A stretch of DNA of 30,000 nucleotides from Glandiceps talaboti (taxonomy: Eukaryota > Hemichordata > Enteropneusta > Spengelidae), in contig NC_135567.1 in the NCBI RefSeq assembly GCF_964340395.1, positions 10,394,484 to 10,424,483 of the forward strand, read 5' to 3'. The position numbers and the translations under genes were made by a program. This document shows, piece after piece, positions 11,053-21,523 of the stretch. The notes under the pieces are model-generated. The model worked only from the letters and a program-made list of their open reading frames with translations. It had not been told where the DNA came from and searched no databases. Numbering within the stretch: the stretch's first letter is position 1; each line of letters begins with the position of its first letter.

Positions 11053-12372
11053 CTAAAATCATTCAGGTCTAATCTCATTCAGAATAAGTTTAGATTTTAT
11101 ACTAGATCAAAATGGATTTTTTTTGTAAGATCGGCTGAAGGTGTGCAAAGACACACATTACTTTTCTTGCATGACAGTCTGGCAAGGATGGTATAATATT
11201 CACTGTTGGCGTGAAAGTAGTAGTCACGTATATTTCACACTTAATTGTCACCTTTTTTAAGTTCAGGCTTTTCGTGACAAAATCCTTAAAAAGCAAAACG
11301 TGTGATTTTTCTATAAAGATATGTTTTTTGTCCTTCTAAGAAATGAACAATCACACTACAATTGCAATGTTAACGAGATCACGTTCATCCTTCATCAGCT
11401 CACCTAATAATTTTGACTTCTCAATCTCTTCTCTCCGATCAGACATAAAAAATAAAATTGCTGTATCGCAGTCTATGAATCAAGCTAGTGACAGTTTTAT
11501 TGCTATAGAAACATAAAGCCATCAAAGGTAGAACCCTATCAGACTTACTTTTATCTTCAGTACACTAGTGTTGATTATTGCTACCAGCTTACATAATTTT
11601 GGGCGGCAATAAAATAATCACCTTGGTAACTTATTCAACTTGCTTGACATCAAATTTATCACAATTTCCGTCATTTGATTGTGAGAAATGTGATGCCATT
11701 TTCTGCAATGTTTACCCATGATCCCTTGCAGGATATACCGAAAAGGGACAAACCACATCTAAGTATAGTAGGACTGCTTCACAAGATTGCAAAGCTGTGT
11801 TGCAATTTTCACTTCGAAAATCATATTTGATGGCGAGTCAATAGAAGAGTGTCGAAAAGCAGAAATAAGCCTAACTGAACTTTGTTTCCATTGAATCAAC
11901 GGTATGTCAAACTGAAAGAAAATCTGGCCTAATCGCATTCCATGTTTTACTTGAAATTTAAAAGACAACTGTGGCGCCTTGAGTTTAGACGAGCTAAAAC
12001 TGACGTAATAGGAAACTCTTTACTATAGTATACGGTAGATTACGCTAGTAGGTAAAACTTATTCCTTGATAATTTAGTTATCCATCTAATTCCGATCTTA
12101 GTTAATTCAATGTTTCCCATGGCCCAACATTTCGTCAATTTGGCGGATCATTAAAACAATACCACACCATCCACCTTGAAGGCAGCCTCGGCAGGATTAG
12201 ATTTGAATCATTACGTCATAAACCAAATTAAATAGTTCACAGATCCTTTAATTGTTAATTTAGTCATTTCGACTGTTAAAATATGATAATATTTTTTTAA
12301 AATCATCATTGCATGTTCACCTTTCATGTGCTTATTGAAACTGTTAACAAAGCGCGTCTGAAACTATCATCT
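11053..12372. other. Unannotated 1.3-kb stretch
   Basis: AT-rich unique-looking DNA. Minus-strand frames at 11102-11296 and 11759-11968 are short and carry no recognisable domain. No RNA gene seen. Confidence 0.6.
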
Positions 12373-12374
12373 TA

Positions 12375-12721
12375 AAATGGCCATATCGATGAGGACTAGG
12401 TATGTATTTTGGATTTTTATAATTCATAAAACAATTTTATCACGGCTTCCTACTTGAATAATCAATATGACACAACATATGTGAAATCCTTGTTTGTAAC
12501 TGAAAATAAACTGCAAAAACATAAGTATGTACAATACTTGTTATTGTATGTACAATAACAAACTTTCTAGCACATTTTGTTAAGCTTTTTGCAATGCAAT
12601 GACTTACAAAAACAGAATTGGCCAAGAGTGTATTTCATTGCTTTTTGAAGTACGAAGCCGTGATTAATTTGTAAATTAAACATTCTCATCTACTACCTAA
12701 CCATTATCCATATGGCCACTT
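12375..12721 (+). mobile_element. Foldback MITE family D, copy 1
   Basis: Terminal inverted repeats are AAATGGCCATATCGATGAG at the left and the complement of AAGTGGCCATATGGATAA at the right, with TA directly outside both ends (12373-12374 and 12722-12723). The symmetry runs deep: 'tttatcacggcttcctacttga' on the left (about 12437-12457) faces its near-complement at about 12645-12665. The element is 347 bp and has no coding capacity. TA target duplication and size suggest a Tc1/mariner-dependent MITE (inference). The sister copy at 17976-18309 lies in the opposite orientation. The right end carries an extra 16 bp or so between CTCATC and the terminal block. Confidence 0.85.
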
Positions 12722-12723
12722 TA

Positions 12724-13033
12724 AGATGTTCCGAGGAGACACATGGAGTTAACTAATAAGACCACCCTAATGAACACTGGAATTCCCGGAAAATATTCAG
12801 AGTTCTAGAAAATATTCACTGGATGGTATCAGAAGATACAATGCGTGGGTTTTTGCATACAAATCAAACAATTCCGGTGGTGTTGTCATGTCAATGTACA
12901 GCGATAGACTGCTATCACGGTTTCTCTGGTAGCTGTTTCTACAGCAATCTCGCGAGAACAATAGTTTACATATCCTACAATATTGATGATAGAAGCCATT
13001 CTGTAATACTTTCATACTAGGGGCGTACACCCT
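12724..13033. other. Unannotated stretch with a TCTCGCGAGA palindrome
   Basis: The perfect palindrome TCTCGCGAGA lies at 12948-12957. This decamer is known from animal TATA-less promoters, but I see no other promoter motif or gene beside it. A 65-codon frame (12823-13020, +) spans it and has no recognisable domain. Confidence 0.4.
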
Positions 13034-13294
13034 CGGGGGAGACTCCCCAAATTTTCAGATGGTGTGTGCAGCCAAAGATCAAAACATCAACCCACGTATT
13101 ATTCAAACATGAATCCATTATTAGGGATTGCGATGACGCTACGATGGTATTCCTCGAGTATGAAGACGTTTTCTTTGTTCCCATAAAGGAATGCTCAGTT
13201 GAAAAGTCCTCACAAGTTTAGGGATTTTTTTAAGAAATGGTAACCCATTTGGGCGGTACATACCCGTATACCTTTCTATAGGAATAACCCCCTC
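13034..13294. mobile_element. Foldback-type repeat with degenerate inverted ends
   Basis: The left end (13035-13073) reads GGGGGAGACTCC through 'ggtgtgtgcagcc'. The complement of the right end (13252-13293) reads GGGGGTTATTCC through 'gggtatgtaccgcc'. The two arms align with roughly 60-70 percent identity over about 40 bp. The interior is AT-rich and non-coding. The G-run/CCGTATACC end style matches an interspersed repeat I have seen in marine invertebrate sequence, but I cannot name it. Confidence 0.4.
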
Positions 13295-13335
13295 ACCCCA
13301 GCTCCTGTCTCACAGGAGAGCAAGATTGTATTTTT

Positions 13336-13446
13336 TGAGTACACATTATTGTAAAGCGCCAGTGAACATAGCTTGATGGAAAATATATAAATATCTTTCC
13401 ACCATCACCATCATTATTATCCTTACCATTATCATTATCATTATCA
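13336..13446 (+). mobile_element. SINE-type 3' tail
   Basis: 'attattgtaaagcgccagtg' followed by 'tggaaaatatataaatatc' and a long ATC/ATT tail (13400-13446) has the same plan as the family A 3' end: 'attgtaaagcgctt', then 'aagcgctatataag', then (ATT)n. The matching part is about 65 bp. Upstream sequence does not match family A, so it is either a diverged truncated copy or a different SINE sharing this tail. Confidence 0.5.
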
Positions 13447-14375
13447 CGTGATTCTAATTTGCATAATATTTTCCGATTATCATCAACCACCTATGCACTA
13501 TAAAACTCAGAGACCTAAATAATAATAACCTAGTGCGCAGCTTCAAACTATTGTAGTTTGGGCCACACTTCTATGATTTTGGCGGGAAAACTTTGTAACA
13601 TCCGACGTTTAGAAAGGCGTTTGATTGTATTGACATTTCCAATTACAAACACCTTGTTGCGGCTAGTTGTTCAACATCCTTTCAAAACAACAAATTGAGA
13701 TAAATGGAGGTACCAATTCAGCAAAGTGTTCTTTAAACTACTAAATTGCTTAGTGTGATAGGAGCTATAGATTGTAACATTACCGACTAATGTATCTATT
13801 TCCTCTCAATCTCGCCTAATTTAACTAATTTTGTTTGCACAGGAAATTCGCCACAATTGCCTCCAATAAAATCGATATACACAAATGTAAAGCGAAATGT
13901 TAACACTTCAAGGCGAGTCATTAATGTACAAACTGCACACAAGTGAACTGTTCTGCATTGGTTGTAACCGAATGTGTTTACAATTACACACCAACTTCAC
14001 ATCACTTTGTAACTAAAAGCGCGTTGCACTCTCTTCCTTTGATACTACAAATTGCATTCGTTGTCAATGTTAATGATTGGGCCAAAAGAGAAACATTTCT
14101 TAGTCGCTGACGTATTTTGTTTTGTGTTAAACTTAAAGTCCCTGATACGTGTATCCATTTGAGTGTGACGTTCGGCTATGTACCTTCCGTCATGTGTGAT
14201 ATTCAGAGCCAGTTACTTGTTTTTCCAACACATCAAAACTCCAATACTCGTCTTACTACGTTAGATTCACAATATATGTATATAACAATACTCTCTAAAT
14301 CAATGCTTCGATGATAGCATTTGACAGGCTAACGATAACGTGATGTGTGTTACTTATGGAAGACGTCCTACGAGG
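13447..14375. other. Unannotated stretch
   Basis: No gene recognised; the only frame of note (14117-14314, +) is 65 codons without features. Confidence 0.6.
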
Positions 14376-14427
14376 GAGGGAGGGGGGAGGGAGGGACGGA
14401 GAGAGGGGGAGAGACAGAGAGACAGCG

Positions 14428-14507
<80 letters not shown>

Positions 14508-14511
14508 AAGG

Positions 14512-14549
<38 letters not shown>

Positions 14550-14552
14550 AAG

Positions 14553-14584
<32 letters not shown>

Positions 14585-14599
14585 AGAGAGAGAGAGAGA

Positions 14600-14678
<79 letters not shown>

Positions 14679-14679
14679 G
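14376..14679. repeat. GA-rich polypurine tract, 250 nt without a pyrimidine
   Basis: A degenerate GGGA lead-in (14376-14429) precedes an uninterrupted purine run from 14430 to 14679. It is mostly (GA)n with G-runs at about 14499-14514 and 14541-14550 and GGA/GAAG variants. Frames of up to 162 codons (Arg-Glu on +, Leu-Ser on -) are translations of the repeat. The mirror symmetry of (GA)n suits intramolecular triplex (H-DNA); the G-runs could join quadruplexes. Confidence 0.95.
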
Positions 14680-15260
14680 CAGATATACAGACAAGACAAG
14701 GCAAGACCAGACACCCAATATTTTAGACATGTTTCAACATCACACAATTCTTCTCAGTTCCCTACACAGTCAATTTGTTCAAATTAAACAAGGCCAAATG
14801 TCAAATGTCGCCAAGTATGTCAATGAAAGGTAATATGTCAACCGAGTCAACTAATCCAGTTATTCATGAGGCTATTACCTACACTTAGGAAATGGTATCT
14901 GGTCTTATTTTTGATATTTCACTTTCGTATTTTTTCTTTTGTTTTAAGCAGTAGTACAATATAATATGCCATTTCTATGCCTTCGCGTTGTTGAGTTGTT
15001 AATTTTGTTTTGTCTTTTCATGTGCTATGTGATTCAAATTAGTTATATTACAGTTTTATCGATGTGGTCATATGCCATTCAACCTACTATGTGTCATACT
15101 TGGGAAGCTGAGATTACGCCCTCACTTTAAATACGAATTCAAAATAATTCCTTTTGTTTATATATCTCGTTAAATCTGAGATTAACTTCTTCAATTACAA
15201 TTAATATTTAAGATTGTCTCCCGACGATAAAAGTAAGTAATATCTTATGCCAGACATCTC
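14680..15260. other. Unannotated stretch
   Basis: AT-rich spacer between two repeat blocks. Nothing recognised. Confidence 0.6.
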
Positions 15261-15725
15261 CACGGCGCGCGCGCGCTTGTGTGTGTGTGTGTGTGTGTGT
15301 GTGTGTCTGTGTGTGTGTCTGTGTTTGTGACTGTGTATACATGCGTCATCCGCGTACATCTGTATGTATGTATGTATGTATATGTGTGCGTGAGTTCGTA
15401 TGTGTGTGTGTGTGTGTGTGTGTGTGAATATATGTATGTATGTACGTATGTACATACATGTGTATGAATGTATGTATGCATGTATGTATGCATGTATGTA
15501 TGTATGTATGTATGTATGTATGTATGTATGTATGTATGTATGTATGTATGTATGTATGTATAATGCGTGCCTATATGTATTTGCATATGTGTATGTGTTC
15601 GATGAATGAATGAATGAATGAATGAATGAATGAATGAATGAATGAATGAATGAATGAATGAATGAATGAATGAATGAATGAATGAATAGATGGATGGGTG
15701 GGTGGGTGGATGGATGGATGGATGT
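15261..15725. repeat. Compound GC/GT/TATG/GAAT/GGTG-GGAT repeat chain
   Basis: Blocks in order: GCGCGCGCGCGC (15265-15276), GT with CTGT variants (15278-15330), a mixed part, TATG (15364-15380), GT (15400-15426), TATG with TATGCATG variants (15428-15580), a short bridge, GAAT (15601-15687), then GGTG and GGAT (15690-15725). The minus-strand 172-codon frame (His-Thr-Tyr-Ile, Ser-Phe-Ile-His) is repeat translation only. Confidence 0.95.
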
Positions 15726-16570
15726 GTAATTATCTCATTTCCCACTTGTCTACGAACTCCCATTATGGAGTTTCCAATAAAAGAACAACTACATTGCGTA
15801 TTGTTAATTAACGAGACAGGTTGATAAAACTGTATTACTTCATTTCCAATTGTATAACCTTATCGGAAGAAGCAATAGCCTAAGATTAATGCACCAACGA
15901 GATAAAAACCAACAAATCTACTTCACAAAAAATGGAGGTATATAAATAGTAATTCTACCTATATCAGAAATTTAAATCACGTAAGAGATCCTTAAAAAAG
16001 ATATTATCAGCGAGGCAGAAAATACATCATGCTTCTAGAATGATATATTCGGATTTTGATATGCTTAAAAGGTTATCGTAATGGTCCTTGATAAAAAGAA
16101 ACAACGTCAGGAGAAATTGATATGCCTAGAATTATGTCCCGCTCGGATAGGTTTTCTTCGATGATTGCTTTATCTACTCAGGAGACATTATGAGCTTAAA
16201 TGATGAAAGCCTAGTGGTATTATAAATCTCCATATTAAAGTGTACTCATATACTTTGATATGTGTATGTCATCAGAGCTAAATCGTATATTATACGTTAC
16301 TAACTTACATTGTGTCTGATTTCCACTGGAAACAAATCGCTAACTCTGTCAGCGAATTGACGCAAAATTTGTAGTTTAGGGTTGTTGTTTTTCTTGATAG
16401 TTTCACAAAGATAATTGAGTAGTTGAATTCTGGTTTTGATAATGGGAGTTTTGCAGGGTTTGGTACAAGAGGTCGACAAGTCATTTATAGTTTCAGTGTA
16501 CGTTTATATCTTTATTTAATGATGTTTCGGAGTTCTGTTTTCATGGAGTGAATAGGTCTGTTAAGAGAAC
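15726..16570. other. Unannotated stretch
   Basis: AT-rich unique-looking DNA. No frame of note, RNA gene or repeat family recognised. Confidence 0.6.
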
Positions 16571-16953
16571 ATGGTGGTGGTGGTGGTGGTGGTGGTGGTG
16601 ATGGTGGTGATGATGATGATGATGATAATAATGGTGATGATGGTGATGGTGATGATGGTGGTGGTGGTGGTGGTGGTGGTGGTGGTAATGGTGATGGTGG
16701 TGATGATGATGATGATGATAATGATGATGATGATGATGATGGTGATGGTGATGATGGTGGTGGTGGTGGTGGTGGCGATGATGATGGTGGTGGTGGTGGT
16801 GGTGGTGGTGGTGGTGGTGGTGATGGTGATGGTGGTCGTGGTGGTGGTGATGATGATGATGACGACGACGACAACGACGACGATGACGATGACGATGATG
16901 ATGATGAAGATGATGATGATGATGAGGAGGAGGAGGAGGAGGAGGAGGAGGAG
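16571..16953. repeat. GGT/GAT/GAC/GAG trinucleotide array
   Basis: A 383-bp triplet array in domains: GGT with GAT (16571-16850), GAC/GAT (16855-16900), GAT/GAA (16890-16925), then GAG to 16953. Because the unit is 3 bp, every frame stays open (Val-Met, Ser-Pro, Ile-Thr), which explains the 120-145 codon frames on both strands. There is no flanking coding sequence, so this is not a homopolymer tract in an exon. Confidence 0.95.
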
Positions 16954-16969
16954 GATCACAATTGTGATC
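16954..16969. other. Perfect 16-bp palindrome
   Basis: GATCACAATTGTGATC is a perfect palindrome and starts at the last unit of the GAG array. No function can be assigned. Confidence 0.6.
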
Positions 16970-17222
16970 AGTATTGTTCAGTATAGTTTGTGTGAATTCT
17001 TCTCTTAGCCCACTTCATTCAAACAGGGCAGCGGTGTCTTTTTATCCAGTTATAATACAGTATACTTAGTGGTAACGCCGTCTGTGCGCTCCTCAACGAG
17101 TTTAGAATAACCGTTCTGCACTTATAGGTCTCAGTGAAAGGTACCCACTCAACATTATGTAAATTGACTGAGGAAATAGTATGTGTTTCAATTATACTGT
17201 TCCATTTTTATCTTTGATGTGC

Positions 17223-17270
17223 TTTGTTTGTTTGTTTGTTTGTTTGTTTGTTTGTTTGTGTGTATGTTTG
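17223..17270. repeat. (TTTG)n microsatellite
   Basis: About ten pure TTTG units, followed by TGTGTATG and TTTG remnants to about 17275. Confidence 0.95.
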
Positions 17271-17382
17271 TTTTAATGTATCTTTTATGTTTTCTTGTTT
17301 TCTTTTCATATTTTAATTATTTATAAACAGCAATACATCCCTAGGCCTTATATGGGTTTTCATGCAATTGCAAAATATAACA

Positions 17383-17656
17383 AATACAAATATAAATATA
17401 AATATAAATATAAATATAAATATAAATACAAATACAAATACAAATATAAATATAAATACAAATACAAATATAAATACAAATATAAATATAAATACAAATA
17501 CAAATACAAATATAAATACAAATACAAATATAAATACAAATACAAATACAAATACAAATACAAATACAAATATAAATACAAATACAAATACAAATACAAA
17601 TACAAACACAAACACAAACACAAACACAAACACAAATACAAATACAAATACAAATA
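17383..17656. repeat. Hexanucleotide array CAAATA/TAAATA/CAAACA
   Basis: About 45 consecutive 6-bp units with no indel, all of form YAAAYA. TAAATA dominates the left end, the middle mixes CAAATA and TAAATA, a block of five CAAACA units lies near 17603-17634, and the last units are CAAATA. Because the unit is two codons, frames on both strands stay open (Tyr-Lys, Asn-Thr, Val-Phe, Leu-Tyr). They have no coding support. Confidence 0.95.
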
Positions 17657-17975
17657 CACGTGAGCGATAAAAAAAAAAACATTTAAAAAAATTATGCCAC
17701 AATAATGAACACCAAGAGGAGTGGGAGAATGCAGAAGGCATAAGATTGATGACTTATTTGCAATAACGGATGCCCTGTATCTGAAGGATCAGGAGTTGGC
17801 ATTCGGAATGTGAAATTTGATGATGTTATGTGATAGTTTATATGGGAATTGTAATGTGTGTATACACTTACATGTATGGTTGTTAGTCACTAAGGGATAC
17901 AAACTTAACTAACTTTGCTATTTCGTGATCACTTTTACCATCATGGATATAGATTATGTATATGTTTCTATTTTA
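17657..17975. other. Unannotated stretch
   Basis: Begins with poly-A (about 17670-17679). Nothing else recognised before the MITE. Confidence 0.6.
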
Positions 17976-18309
17976 AAGTGGCCACATGGATGAGATCTTT
18001 TAATTCAAACATTTTTTCATGGCTTACTAGTTGTAAAAATCAATGTCAAATAACATTGACCAAGTCTGTGTTTGTAACGCAATGCATGGCAAAAAGCTAT
18101 AAAAAAATGTGTAATAAGTTTATTATTGTACGTACAAACAATAACAAAGATTTTCCACTTTGAATTATGTTTTGCAATTATTGAGTTACAAAAAAGGACT
18201 TGTCATATGTTGATCCACATTGATGTTTCAAGTAGGAAGCCATGATAAATTGTGTCACAAATCAAAAATCCAATATAAATACCCCCAATTCTCATCCATA
18301 TGGCCACTT
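17976..18309 (-). mobile_element. Foldback MITE family D, copy 2 (inverted relative to copy 1)
   Basis: Its termini AAGTGGCCACATGGATGAG and CTCATCCATATGGCCACTT are inverted complements with one mismatch, outside which lie TA (17974-17975) and CA (18310-18311, a probable decayed TA). The reverse complement of this copy follows copy 1 through 'tattggatttttg', 'tatcatggcttcctacttga', 'catatgacaagtcctt' and 'tttgttattgtttgtacgta'. It is 334 bp and non-coding; the 82-codon frame at 17915-18163 overlaps it by chance. Having both copies fixes the family's termini and TA target. Confidence 0.85.
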
Positions 18310-18311
18310 CA

Positions 18312-19740
18312 GTGTCGCTTTTATTATATTGGTGAATATACATTATTAATGCTGTATATGAATGATGTGAGATGACTTTATATACACGTGCCTACATGCC
18401 CATCAAAATCTATCCATTGTAAACGAGCGTACATAGAAATATGAAATGGATTTCGTCAGCTGAGTGTAATTCCATTATATAACACTATCTGAATTTCTAA
18501 CATCAACAAGATGGTGCCTATCTCAATTCTCTAGAATGAATTGAAATTCCAAAAGAAAGAAATTTTATTCACATATTCCACATTTGAAGAGGATTTTACT
18601 TTGAATTGAATTTTTTTCACTTTAAATACTTTTATTATGTTGTTATCAGTGGAAACACTTGATATCTTCTGAAGTGTTATTTATTAAAATTATCATTTTA
18701 AAGTGCAAAGTAGTTCAAATGTTTAAGCTGCACTGTTGCATCTGTGACATTTTATAAAAAAAACTGCTTAGTTGGGTATACTGACTCTTAACATCATACA
18801 TCAAACAGTGTATTGAATTACCTGTGGCTAAACGTATTTGCGTTGCTGTATACATTATGGTACAATAAATCCAACCATATATTTATTAAGGTCCGCACCA
18901 TAAACTCCACAACGCAATCACAATTTCAGACCGTTATTGTGCTACAACACGATACAGTCGAGTCCTACTAAAAACGCACAAAGGTTGGTTATTGTTACAA
19001 TAAAATTTAAATGACCAGCGTGAAAGGAGTAGACACAACTGTGATTTTCAAGATAAAGTCAACTGGTCAGACCCCTGTATAGACAATTACACTTTTTGGA
19101 GGAAAGTACAATACAAACAATCAACGCCAAGTGTGGTATCTGATAACAGGAGGTCGTAAAATAGATGTCTTGTGTTCAATCTCAGTCTAAGGTTCAATCC
19201 ATTGTATTGCAAGATTGTCAATAAAAAATAGTGTTTCTAGTAAGGTTAACTTCACTCAGACTGGGAGTCAGGAAATAGCTTACAGCTAGTCTGGACCTGT
19301 CCCCTCACATATTTATATACAGAAATTCACAACAAGGTACTCAATATGACTCAAAATATTTAAATTAATGTATTATGTACATACGTCATGATTAAAGTGA
19401 CAAATATACAGTTGTCATGATCAGTTATACAGCGCAAGTAAATGTTGGATGTCAAACTCTAAAAAGACCTGGAATTCTTTTTTTGAAAAGACCACAAATG
19501 AGGCAAAAAAGTATATTGTTACAATTTTACCTTTTGCATGCAAAGTAATGTTTATGATCGGAGGCTTAAACGAGTTCGGTCGGCTTTTCGGAAACACGCT
19601 TTCTTTTTCATTTGACCTAACTATACGCCAAATGCCTTGCAAAAAACACTCAATAATATATACCTAAACAAATTCTTCGTAAAACTAAAATAATTTGAAA
19701 CAGTTTGAGACAGTGTATTTTTCGTAATCTACTGTTAAAG
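18312..19740. other. Unannotated 1.4-kb stretch
   Basis: AT-rich. Overlapping frames at 19421-19642 (-) and 19449-19667 (+) are about 72 codons each and carry no domain. No RNA gene or repeat family recognised. Confidence 0.6.
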
Positions 19741-19775
19741 AGCGGCTTAATGGCCAGATAGGGAACTTGCAAACC

Positions 19776-19985
19776 CGCCATGTTGAATGTTGCATCATGG
19801 GAAATATGATAATAAATACTAATCAATTAGTATTGTAAACGGTGTTGATACATTGTTTGTAACTACAAATAATCAATTCATAGTCACTCTGATCATTGTG
19901 GGAGGTTTATTTTATCAGTAGCTCCAGATTAGGGTTACGATAACCACATATAATCCCATAGTCCTTTGCGCCTGCGCATGCTCAG
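19776..19985. promoter_or_regulatory. Cluster of promoter-type motifs (YY1-, ZNF143- and NRF1-like)
   Basis: CGCCATGTTG (19776-19785) fits the YY1 core GCCATNTTG. TGCATCATGGGAAAT (19791-19805) resembles one side of the ZNF143 site. TGCGCCTGCGCATG (19967-19980) differs by one base from the NRF1 palindrome. In animals these motifs gather at TATA-less promoters. No exon, TSS signature or gene is visible nearby, so the call rests on motif proximity alone. A perfect AATACTAAT/ATTAGTATT hairpin (19815-19834) lies between them. Confidence 0.2.
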
Positions 19986-20050
19986 TCTGGATTTCAGGAT
20001 CCCCATTATAAAAAATTGTATATTTACGACATCTTGAACCTAACACCTAG

Positions 20051-20262
20051 TTAGAAATAAAAAATGCGATAAAATTAGACGTTAATGCCAAATAGCTGTT
20101 TTCATTCACCCAGAGAGAACATGACTGATGGGGCCTTGCCACTATGAATTTAACTTATAGATAGAACTAAAAAAAATGTGGTCAAATTAGAATTTATTGC
20201 CGAATACCCGTTTTCATTTACCCAGGGAGAACACGACTGATGAGGCCTTGCCACCATGGAAG
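20051..20262 (+). repeat. Tandem duplication, period 112 bp
   Basis: Two units, about 20051-20148 and 20161-20262. Landmarks repeat 112 bp apart: 'ttttcatt' (20099, 20211), 'acccag-gagaaca' and 'ggccttgccac' (20132, 20244). Identity is roughly 80 percent, so this is an old direct duplication. Neither unit codes. Confidence 0.75.
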
Positions 20263-20348
20263 TATAAACTAGTAGTGCCTTAAGTCAAGTGCATTTTCGA
20301 GCTGTATTAAGAATGGTTTTGGGGAATACTATAAATATGTGAAAGAGT

Positions 20349-20488
20349 CCCGTGAGAGCAAGTGTGTGTCGTATTCGTGGTATTTGAACGAGTGTCTGCA
20401 GTGTTCTCTGCGGTCGTACTTTGTCAACAGAAAACACTGTAAAAACAAGTGCGAATACCCCTGAGTACAAACACTGGAACTCACGCGG
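20349..20488. repeat. Imperfect inverted repeat, about 60-bp arms
   Basis: The left arm (20349-20410) and the complement of the right arm (20428-20488) share 'ccgtgag/gcgtgag', 'agtgt-tgt', 'ggtattcg/ggtatttg' and, next to the loop, CAGTGTTCTCTG against CAGTGTTTTCTG. Identity rises toward the loop, which is only about 17 bp. It may be a decayed foldback element or an inverted duplication. The stem is longer and less even than a typical animal pre-miRNA. Confidence 0.6.
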
Positions 20489-20765
20489 AATGGGGCTGTG
20501 TTATTATAATGTTCTGTCGCATTTTTTGTAGTGAACGATCGTGCCTATATTTGGATATCGTGGGCAAACAGGTGTGCAATAAGGTTTTCGGTGTTGCATT
20601 GTAGTGAAAATACCACTACCATGCACGCCACTGTGCAATTCATCTTTTGTTTTTACGCATCCTCAAGTATTATTCAAGAATAAGTCAGGTGAATATTTTG
20701 ACTCATATTTCGATCACCGAAAATCAATGTGACGTACAGCAATCAAAATTGAATCTTGTATTTTC

Positions 20766-20955
<190 letters not shown>

Positions 20956-21523
20956 ATACTTATATATACTATAAAGATGTCTTTCAAGGCTTTTGCAAGG
21001 AAAGTGGTACAGCGTACGAAGACATCGGTAATTATTTTCGCGACGTCTCTGTGTGTTGTGCCACTTTCCATACAAAATCCTAGAAGTACTTCAATCGTTC
21101 GAAAACACTTAGTTTGTTATAAATACCTCGATATATGACATTTCCATTTCATTGACCCGGAAAAAAGATAAGAAAATGCAGAGGCAACCTTGGGTTTGCC
21201 ACCTTGAGTTGAAAATGATTAGCATAACAATTGAACTATAATGCCACCTATAAAAAATGACTCGTAGGACAATACATGCTACTTGCAAAAACATGAATTT
21301 GAAAGAATTTCAAAAATGGTGGTATCTATAAGATCTCCCCTCATTTTCTTATCTACACTTTCATCATAAAAAATGTAATATATGTTACTGAAAATATATG
21401 CAATAAAATTTAGGGGTCCCCTAACTAGGTAAAACATTAGGAAAACTCAAAGTTGATAAATTTTTGGAAAATTCACATGATTTTTTGTTTCAAATGTGTT
21501 TAGCAGACATCGCCAGTAGTTAA
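20956..21523. other. Unannotated stretch
   Basis: AT-rich. Any upstream part of the retrotransposon that follows is absent or unrecognisable here, since its reading frame meets a stop at 21521. Confidence 0.6.

Noticed and set aside
14340-14833. Arg-Glu rich frames resembling a coiled coil or RS-type protein
   Set aside because: Direct result of (GA)n; all frames on both strands are open.
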